Shown one piece after another: positions 59,767 through 64,000 of a stretch of DNA of 64,000 nucleotides. The position numbers and the translations under genes were made by a program. The DNA is from Mangrovimonas yunxiaonensis. Its GTDB lineage: Bacteria; Bacteroidota; Bacteroidia; Flavobacteriales; Flavobacteriaceae. The stretch covers positions 558,001-622,000 of the forward strand of contig NZ_JPFK01000005.1 of assembly GCF_000733475.1 (NCBI RefSeq), written 5' to 3'. The notes under the pieces are model-generated. The model did no database searches, was not told the DNA's origin, and saw nothing but the letters and a program-made list of their open reading frames with translations. Every line of letters starts with the position of its first letter. Within the stretch, counting starts at the first letter, position 1.

Positions 59767-61326
59767 ATGAAACTAAAAATAAACAACACATTTACCACAG
59801 AACTTCCTGCCGATCCCGAAACCGAAAACCGGGTGCGCCAGGTAGAGAATGCCTGTTTTTCTTATGTGTTGCCTTCTAAAGTGTCAAGCCCTAAATTGGT
59901 ACATGCCTCCAAAGGGTTGGCCAAGACTTTAGGCCTGTCCGAACAGGATGTAGCTTCAGAAACCTTTCTCAATCTTATGTCTGGCAATAGCGTTTACCCC
60001 AACACCAAACCTTATGCCATGGCCTATGGCGGACATCAGTTTGGGCATTGGGCAGGGCAGTTGGGCGATGGGCGCGCCATAAACCTGTTCGAGTTAGTTA
60101 ACAATCACCAACGTTGGGCATTGCAGTTAAAAGGAGCGGGAAAAACACCCTATTCGCGTCAAGGCGATGGGTTGGCTGTGTTGCGTTCTTCCATTAGGGA
60201 GTATTTGTGTAGCGAAGCCATGCACCATTTGGGTATCCCGACAACGCGGGCGCTTTCGTTGGTGCTTACAGGCGATGAGGTGCTTAGGGATATGCTGTAC
60301 AATGGACATCCGGAATACGAAAAAGGAGCTGTGGTATGTCGTGTGGCGCCAACATTTATTAGGTTTGGGAGTTTTGAGATTTTTGCAGCCCGCCAGGACC
60401 TTAAAACATTAACACAACTTACCAATTATACCATAACACATTTTTTTCCGCAGCTTGGGGCGCCTTCAAAAGCTACTTACACGCAATTTTTTTCTGAAGT
60501 ATCTCGGCGCACGTTAAACATGGTCATCCATTGGCAACGTGTAGGCTTTGTACATGGGGTAATGAATACCGATAACATGTCGGTTTTAGGGTTAACCATA
60601 GATTATGGTCCGTACGGTTGGTTGGAAGGGTTTGATTTTGGTTGGACGCCCAACACCACCGATGCCGAAAACAAGCGCTACCGCTATGGCAACCAGCCCA
60701 ATGTTGCCCTTTGGAATTTGTACCAATTGGCCAATGCTCTCTATCTCTTAATAGAAGATGCTAAGCCGCTGGAAGCTATTCTTAACCAGTTTAAAACCGA
60801 TTTCGATAACCAATCGCTCGCCATGATGCGAAGCAAATTAGGCTTATACGAAAACAACCGTGAGGATAAAGTGCTAATCCAAGATTTAGAAACTAATTTG
60901 TTACTTGTTGAAACCGATATGACCATCTTCTTCAGAAAGCTTTCAGAATTTAAAAAGAATCATCCAGAACAGGGTGTTTCAATTGTTTCTGAAGCATTTT
61001 ATGAGGGAACTATTTCAGAAGCTGTTGTTAAAACATGGGAAAACTGGTTTAAACGGTATGCCAAGAGGTTGCAGGAAGAAGCCCTTTCCGATGCAGATCG
61101 AGCAGAAAAAATGAATCGGGTAAATCCAAAATACGTCTTACGCAATTATATGGCACAATTGGCCATAGACGATGCGGATAAAGGCGATTATAAGTTGCTA
61201 GATGAATTGTTTTCGATGCTGCAAAACCCCTACAGCAACCAGCCTGAGTATGAAAAATGGTTTGCCAAACGCCCTGAATGGGCCAGACATAAGGTGGGGT
61301 GTTCTATGTTATCGTGCAGTTCTTAA
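59767..61326 (+). CDS. selO: Protein adenylyltransferase SelO
   Basis: The 519-residue protein has the SelO/YdiU pseudokinase motifs 'YAMAYGGHQFGHWAGQLGDGR' in part, 'QLKGAGKTPYSRQGDG' and 'RSSIREYLCSEAMHHLGIP', with a later 'DYGPYGWLEGFD'. SelO transfers AMP from ATP to protein hydroxyls and protects against oxidative stress. The C terminus ends in CSS, the position where vertebrate SELENOO carries selenocysteine (USS). Length is normal. Confidence 0.95.
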   Translation: MKLKINNTFTTELPADPETENRVRQVENACFSYVLPSKVSSPKLVHASKGLAKTLGLSEQDVASETFLNLMSGNSVYPNTKPYAMAYGGHQFGHWAGQLGDGRAINLFELVNNHQRWALQLKGAGKTPYSRQGDGLAVLRSSIREYLCSEAMHHLGIPTTRALSLVLTGDEVLRDMLYNGHPEYEKGAVVCRVAPTFIRFGSFEIFAARQDLKTLTQLTNYTITHFFPQLGAPSKATYTQFFSEVSRRTLNMVIHWQRVGFVHGVMNTDNMSVLGLTIDYGPYGWLEGFDFGWTPNTTDAENKRYRYGNQPNVALWNLYQLANALYLLIEDAKPLEAILNQFKTDFDNQSLAMMRSKLGLYENNREDKVLIQDLETNLLLVETDMTIFFRKLSEFKKNHPEQGVSIVSEAFYEGTISEAVVKTWENWFKRYAKRLQEEALSDADRAEKMNRVNPKYVLRNYMAQLAIDDADKGDYKLLDELFSMLQNPYSNQPEYEKWFAKRPEWARHKVGCSMLSCSS

Positions 61327-61334
61327 TATATTTG
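61327..61334 (+). promoter_or_regulatory. -7 element of tesB
   Basis: TATATTTG begins right after the selO stop codon and lies 15 nt before the tesB ATG. The thioesterase gene may therefore have its own promoter. Confidence 0.4.
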
Positions 61335-61349
61335 TAAAAACAGTTTTTA

Positions 61350-62213
61350 ATGACATCAATAGATGATTTATACCAGGTGCTTCACCTAAACCAAATTGAA
61401 GCGTTGCGTTTTGAAGGCATTAGTAAAACCGTTGGCAGTCCCAATGTGTTTGGCGGCCAGGTTTTGGCACAGGCTTTAAATGCAGCTTACCGCTCCATAA
61501 ACAACGGACGTATTTTACACTCCATGCATTCGTACTTTTTAGAGGCAGGCGATCTTAATTTGCCCATAACTTACGATGTGGGGGTTATGCGCGATGGCAG
61601 TAGTTTTTCGGTGAGGCGCGTAACGGCAAGCCAGAACGACAAGCTTATTTTTATACTATCGGCATCTTTTCATAAAAAAGAAGACGGCTACAGCCACCAA
61701 ATGGATATGAAACAGGAGGTGAAACCACCAGAAACCTTATTAAGTTGGGACGATATGCTTGAGCAATTTGGCGATACCCTGCCGTTAAAAACCAAAACCT
61801 TTCTGGAAATTCCCAGGCCTGTTTCCTTTAAACCAACCCAAATCACCAATCCATTCGAAAAAAAGGACTTGCCACCTTATATGGATGTTTGGTTTAAGGT
61901 AAAAGGCGATGCATCGGCCTACGATTTGGCGACAAAACAACAGATTTTAACCTACATTTCAGATTATAATATTTTAGCAGTGGCCTTGCACAGGCATGCC
62001 AGTAAAGCCCATTGGGGAAATACGCAAACGGCCAGCTTGGACCATTCGATGTGGTATTATCGCGATTTCGACTTTAACGATTGGATGCTCTTTTCTATGG
62101 ATACGCCAAATACCTCGAATGCCAGAGGATTTGCTAGAGGCAATATTTATACTCGGGACGGTGTTTTAGTGGCTTCGGTAACACAAGAAGGGTTAATGCG
62201 GCCTTTAAAATGA
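61350..62213 (+). CDS. tesB: Acyl-CoA thioesterase II
   Basis: The 287-residue protein has the double hotdog fold of TesB: 'VFGGQVLAQALNAAYRSI' in the first domain and 'TASLDHSMWYYRDFDFNDW' in the second, where the Asp of LDHS is catalytic. It hydrolyses medium- and long-chain acyl-CoA. It overlaps the BaiN-like gene (ATGA), so translation is coupled. It follows selO by 23 bp, with a candidate promoter of its own. Confidence 0.93.
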   Translation: MTSIDDLYQVLHLNQIEALRFEGISKTVGSPNVFGGQVLAQALNAAYRSINNGRILHSMHSYFLEAGDLNLPITYDVGVMRDGSSFSVRRVTASQNDKLIFILSASFHKKEDGYSHQMDMKQEVKPPETLLSWDDMLEQFGDTLPLKTKTFLEIPRPVSFKPTQITNPFEKKDLPPYMDVWFKVKGDASAYDLATKQQILTYISDYNILAVALHRHASKAHWGNTQTASLDHSMWYYRDFDFNDWMLFSMDTPNTSNARGFARGNIYTRDGVLVASVTQEGLMRPLK

Positions 62214-63442
62214 AAACCTACGATTTGATAATAGTTGGCGGTGGGGCTGCCGGTTTTTTTGCAGCAATTAATGTGGCCGAGCAAATGCCACACGCCTCCA
62301 TATGCATTTTAGAAAAAAATAAAGAAGGCCTGCAAAAAGTAAAGATTTCTGGGGGCGGCCGTTGCAATGTTACACATGCCGAATTTATCCCACAAGAACT
62401 GGTGCTTAATTACCCCAGAGGGGAGAAAGAACTATTAGGGCCCTTTCACCAGTTTATGACAGGCGATACCATAGCTTGGTTTGAAGCGCGCGGTGTGGCC
62501 TTAAAGATTGAAGACGATGGACGCATGTTTCCGGTGACCAATTCGTCGCAAACCATTATTGATTGTTTTTTAAGCGAAACTAAAAAGCACAAAATAGACG
62601 TTTTATACAGTCAGAGCGTAACAACGCTATCTCCTCAAGACCAATTAACAGGGTTTGAGGTAGAAACTAAGTCTGAAAGCTTTCAGTGTAAAAAATTGCT
62701 CATAGCAACAGGAAGCAGCGTGAAATTTTGGAAATTGATGGGCCAACTTGGCCACACGATTGTTAAGCCCGTGCCGTCATTATTCACATTTAATATTACC
62801 GACAAGCGTATTAAAGATATTCCGGGGGTTGTCGCGCCAGATGTTGAAGTAAAAATATTAAAAACCGATTTAGTTTCGGAAGGGCCATTGCTTATTACGC
62901 ATTGGGGCATGAGTGCGCCGGCCATTTTAAAACTTTCGGCTTTTGGCGCCGTTGTGCTGGCTAAAATGGATTATAAATTTAACATTGAAATTAACTTTAT
63001 AAAGCAAGATGCCGAGAGCTGTTTAAACCAGTTAAAAGCAACAAAACAGGATTTAGGAAAAAAAACGGTATTTAAATTACCGCAATTTAATTTGCCCAAA
63101 CGGCTGTGGCAGCAACTGGTCTTGGCTTCGGGTATGGCACAGGATACCCGTTGGGCAGATGTTAATAAAGAACAGTTGGAAAACCTGACAAAACAGTTAA
63201 CCCAAGCCGTTTTTAATGTTGATGGGAAAAGCACCTTTAAAGAGGAGTTTGTTACCGCTGGAGGCGTGGCGCTAAAAGAAGTGAATTTTAAAACCTTTGA
63301 AAGCAAGCTAATTCCTAATTTGTATTTTGCGGGAGAAGTGCTTAATATCGATGCGGTAACAGGCGGATTTAACTTTCAGAATGCGTGGACGGGAGCGTAT
63401 ATAGCTGCTAGGGCGATGGCGAATGCCAGTTTTAATTCTTAA
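62210..63442 (+). CDS. BaiN/HI0933-type flavoprotein
   Basis: The 410-residue protein has the FAD motif '[18 protein letters not shown]' (residues 6-23), '[17 protein letters not shown]' and the C-terminal '[25 protein letters not shown]'-like motif (here [11 protein letters not shown]). These define the HI0933/YhiN family of NAD(P)/FAD oxidoreductases; the best-studied member, BaiN, reduces a bile-acid intermediate, but the substrate here is unknown. It is coupled to the thioesterase gene. Confidence 0.9.
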   Translation: [410 protein letters not shown]

Positions 63443-63500
63443 TGTCCTACTTGTATTCAAAGGCTAGTTAAGCACCCTTAATCGAAAACAAAATTTTAAT

Positions 63501-64000
63501 ATGCCAACATTCATAGCCCTACTTCGCGGTATAAATGTCGCCGGACAAAAAAAAGTGCCAATGGCAGCGTTGCGAGAGGTGCTGACCAAGTCTGGGTTAG
63601 AACAGGTGAGAACGTACATTCAGTCTGGAAATGTAATTTTCGAAGCAAATAACAAAAACACGCAGCAATTAGCGGAAGACATTCATAAGAGCATTAAAGC
63701 ATATTTTGGTTTCGAGGTGCCCATTTTAATTAAAACACCCACGCAACTGCAACAAATTTTAGACGCTTGCCCTTTTCCTGAAACCCAAAAGCAAAACAGC
63801 TACTTCTCGTTGTTGTATGCTACGCCTCGCCAAGAGTTAATCGATGAGGTGTCGACAATCAAGTACCCAAACGAAACCGTTAGCATCACAAAAAACTGCA
63901 TTTATTTTTACTGTTCGGCAGGGTATGGGCGTACCAAATACAACAACAATTTCTTTGAACGAAAATTAAACGTCACAGCCACGGCAAGAAACTACAAAAC
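63501..64000 (+). CDS. DUF1697 family protein (partial, runs off the window)
   Basis: An open frame from ATG 63501 to the window end gives at least 166 residues. It has the DUF1697 pattern 'FIALLRGINVAGQKKVPMAALREVL', here in part, with 'SGLEQVRTYIQSGNVIFE' and 'YFYCSAGYGRTKYNN', typical of the family (about 180 residues). The family is small and its function is unknown. The stop codon is outside the window. Confidence 0.85.
   Translation, partial: MPTFIALLRGINVAGQKKVPMAALREVLTKSGLEQVRTYIQSGNVIFEANNKNTQQLAEDIHKSIKAYFGFEVPILIKTPTQLQQILDACPFPETQKQNSYFSLLYATPRQELIDEVSTIKYPNETVSITKNCIYFYCSAGYGRTKYNNNFFERKLNVTATARNYK

Noticed and set aside
1-64000. Prophage, CRISPR array, insertion sequence or restriction-modification system.
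   Set aside because: No transposase, integrase, phage structural gene, repeat-spacer array or methyltransferase/restriction pair is visible.

Overview
The window looks like chromosomal DNA from a member of the Flavobacteriaceae (Bacteroidota). The base composition is AT-rich. Recognisable promoters carry the Bacteroidota -7 element TAnnTTTG rather than a sigma70 -10 box, Shine-Dalgarno sequences are weak or absent, and several genes start with TTG or GTG. Two proteins end in type IX secretion (T9SS type A) sorting domains. The gene families are typical of flavobacteria: DUF4271 beside hemD, DUF4296 after dihydroorotase, DUF4230, DUF4407, a BlaI/M56 pair, and a DnaE with an N-terminal proofreading exonuclease. 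I see no prophage, transposase, CRISPR array, rRNA operon or plasmid function, so this is mostly a housekeeping region with accessory surface and signalling genes between.

Layout. 0-2 kb: end of a type IA topoisomerase, a SmpA/OmlA-like small protein, a membrane zinc peptidase and an Lrp regulator. 2-5.5 kb: a TPR-LytTR regulator followed by three secreted or lipoprotein genes whose shared promoter carries tandem 21-bp repeats that look like LytTR sites. 5.8-16 kb: a saccharopine dehydrogenase-like enzyme, DUF423, PEP carboxykinase, hemD-DUF4271, polyprenol-phosphate mannose synthase, dihydroorotase, a DUF4296 lipoprotein, an epimerase and tyrS. 16-21.3 kb: a LuxE-like protein, two T9SS sorting-domain proteins and a PhoB/PhoR-like pair. 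21-27 kb: a glycosyltransferase, trmB, a LysE exporter, an alkyltransferase-like protein, then Mrp, a NifU-like scaffold, ferredoxin-NADP reductase and a 2Fe-2S ferredoxin. 27-31 kb: a phosphoesterase, glutaryl-CoA dehydrogenase, trmN6, rimM and rpsP. 31-38.5 kb: a calcium-repeat lipoprotein, dnaE, a nested inverted repeat, trxA, a DUF58 protein and tRNA-Asp.

39-46.4 kb is a signalling region. It holds a 60-residue secreted peptide, a TPR histidine kinase with a LuxR-type regulator, a candidate small RNA behind a palindromic operator, a DUF456 protein, and a BlaI / M56-TonB / TPR operon with three near-identical operators. 46.4-50.1 kb is a minus-strand operon of flippase-like protein, glycosyltransferase, outer-membrane protein and Bax-inhibitor-like protein. 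50-56.6 kb: an OMP with ruvC and hemW, a cyclase-family hydrolase, DUF4230 with YjbR, a duplicated secreted protein, PhnA and an NTF2-like lipoprotein. 56.7-64 kb: DUF4407, an M20 dipeptidase, tRNA-Leu, SelO, acyl-CoA thioesterase, a BaiN-type flavoprotein and the start of a DUF1697 gene.

No obvious defence or biosynthetic novelty is present. The most interesting unexplained items are the LytTR-type repeats with their secreted-protein operon, the candidate sRNA at about 42.2-42.3 kb, the 105-bp nested inverted repeat between dnaE and trxA, the sorting-domain-only mini-protein, the small secreted peptide beside a sensor kinase, and the M56-TonB chimera with its operators.
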